Under the pieces are notes generated by a model. It searched no databases. It saw only the letters and a program-made list of their open reading frames with translations, and was not told the origin of the DNA. A program made the translations under genes and the position numbers. Positions 62,918-64,000 of a DNA stretch of 64,000 nucleotides are shown here, piece by piece (within the stretch, counting starts at the first letter, position 1; each line of letters begins with the position of its first letter). Source of the DNA: an uncultured bacterium (GTDB lineage: Bacteria > Bacillota > Clostridia > Lachnospirales > Lachnospiraceae); the NCBI GenBank assembly GCA_905214875.1, contig CAJMNR010000019.1:1-64000 (forward strand), in the 5' to 3' direction.

Positions 62918-64000
62918 TTGTCTTTATATATAAGTGCGAAGAATATTAAAATGAGTTATAATGAACGACTGATTTTTTCATTTGATCAGTTGGAGATCCA
63001 TTCAGGGGACCGAATCGGTCTGGTCGGTTTGAATGGAGAAGGTAAGACAACATTGCTGAACCTGCTATATGGAAGTATTGTTCCTGAAACAGGAACGGTA
63101 ACTAGAAATTGCGAAATCGGATATTATGAGCAGTTTTCATTGGGAGAGGGCATGCAGCCAATGAGCGGTGGAGAGAACACAAAGAGGCGTCTTAAGGAAG
63201 CAATTCGAAAAGGAGCGCATATCACCTTCTTGGACGAGCCAACATCAAATCTTGACCAAACGGGAATCAAAACATTGAAACGAACGTTAAGCCGATTGGA
63301 TACATTTTTAATGGTAACCCATGAAAGACAGTTATTAGATGAATTCTGTAATCAGATTATTGAGGTTGGGAATCAGACAATTCGAAGCTATAAAGGGAAT
63401 TATTCGGAGTATCAAAGTCAAAAGAAAAAAGAAGAACTTGCCGCGCAGAGAGCATATGAAGAGTATATTGAGGAAAAGAATCGGTTGTATCAAGTGTTAG
63501 AACTCAAGAAAAAGAAGGCACATGCCATTGGAAAACGACCAAATGGAATCAGTCCTAGAGAGGCAAGGCTACGGAATTATCTTGCTTCTAAGCCGTATGA
63601 TGTAAAACAGCAGGCGATGGAACGAAGTGCGAAAGCAGTACAGAGCAGGATTGACCATTTGGAGGCAAAGGAGAAGCCAAAGGAGATTCCGAGGATTGCA
63701 ATGGATTTTTCGTTGACTGATCCACCAGAGAATAAACGGGTCATTGAAGGGAAAAATCTTTCTTTCTCCTATGGAAGCAAGTGCATCTTAGACAATGTGA
63801 GTTTTCGAATTCTAAATGGGCACCATTATGGAATTGTGGGAGACAACGGTGCGGGAAAGACAACATTTCTTTCTTGTATTTCCAATAAGGAAGAAGGGGT
63901 CTATCTTGTTCCTAAGGCGAAGCTAGGCTATCTATATCAGCAGTTTGAAGGCTTATTAGAGGAAGAAACGGTTTTATTTAATATGATGCGTGATTCCATT
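62918..64000 (+). CDS. ABC-F protein, Vga/Lsa/VmlR-like (cut by window end)
   Basis: The first 361 residues are present; the gene runs off the window. Start TTG 62918 has AGGAGG 7 bases upstream. The first ABC domain has Walker A GLNGEGKTT, signature MSGGENTKRR and Walker B FLDEPTSNLD. It is short between Walker A and signature, as in Vga and VmlR. A charged, Lys-rich linker (about 170-250) follows, then the second Walker A GDNGAGKTT. No membrane helices are seen. ABC-F proteins of this subgroup displace lincosamide, streptogramin A or pleuromutilin antibiotics from the ribosome. Confidence 0.88.
   Translation, partial: MSLYISAKNIKMSYNERLIFSFDQLEIHSGDRIGLVGLNGEGKTTLLNLLYGSIVPETGTVTRNCEIGYYEQFSLGEGMQPMSGGENTKRRLKEAIRKGAHITFLDEPTSNLDQTGIKTLKRTLSRLDTFLMVTHERQLLDEFCNQIIEVGNQTIRSYKGNYSEYQSQKKKEELAAQRAYEEYIEEKNRLYQVLELKKKKAHAIGKRPNGISPREARLRNYLASKPYDVKQQAMERSAKAVQSRIDHLEAKEKPKEIPRIAMDFSLTDPPENKRVIEGKNLSFSYGSKCILDNVSFRILNGHHYGIVGDNGAGKTTFLSCISNKEEGVYLVPKAKLGYLYQQFEGLLEEETVLFNMMRDSI

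Overview
The window is low-GC, gene-dense chromosomal DNA from an anaerobic, fermentative Firmicute, most likely a member of the Lachnospiraceae (Clostridium phytofermentans-like). This rests on the strong AGGAGG ribosome-binding sites, a T-box-controlled trpS, the pyruvate formate-lyase system, a flagellin lysine-N-methylase, GyrI-type MerR/AraC regulators, a HelD-like helicase and the AT-rich codon use. I see no rRNA, tRNA, CRISPR array, intact insertion sequence or prophage. Several gene remnants show small-scale decay: in-frame debris before the first gene, a DUF2087 tail, half a MATE transporter and a SUKH-like fragment.

Layout. 0-7 kb: an XRE-kinase fusion, a RidA-like protein, a terpenoid-cyclase-like protein and a large helicase carrying the N-terminal domain of a GH31 glycosidase. 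6.7-19.5 kb: single-gene units, including TrmO-like, MerR-GyrI, YitT, an HD phosphohydrolase, acetyltransferases, AraC-GyrI, AzlCD, a methyltransferase with a damaged start, and a YbaK-like deacylase. 19.5-23.8 kb: a kinase/class III aminotransferase operon facing a TetR gene, with promoter, operator and leader terminator all visible, then a TipA-like MerR gene. 23.8-34 kb: DUF445, an SPL-like radical SAM protein, a fasciclin protein, YoaK, a diguanylate cyclase, a second YitT, membrane proteins, and a DUF4825/SLATT-like/DUF2087 trio. 34-40.4 kb: PdxR facing pdxST (PLP synthesis), an FAH-family hydrolase, and glycerate kinase with a GntP permease. 40.6-47.8 kb: a phospholipase D-type enzyme, an FNT channel facing pflB, then pflA and fliB. 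47.9-57.4 kb: KduD, MATE, and an operon of a PotABCD-type ABC importer, a UcpA-like dehydrogenase, a class III aminotransferase and an APH-type kinase. 57.4-64 kb: T-box/trpS, an AGCS symporter, a soluble chemoreceptor, lgt, and an ABC-F resistance-type gene cut by the window edge and preceded by an attenuation leader.

How they fit together. PflB, activated by PflA, makes formate, and the divergent FNT channel probably exports it. PdxST supplies PLP, which both class III aminotransferases and PdxR need. The most interesting theme is the repeated pairing of an APH-family kinase with a class III PLP enzyme. One pair is TetR-controlled at 20-22 kb; the other sits with its own importer and dehydrogenase at 50-57 kb. 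By analogy with hydroxylysine kinase plus the phospholyases of the AGXT2L family, I infer a route that imports, phosphorylates and eliminates a hydroxylated amine. The substrate is unknown. RNA-level control is frequent: the T-box, a likely ABC-F attenuator, and leader terminators or hairpins ahead of several operons.
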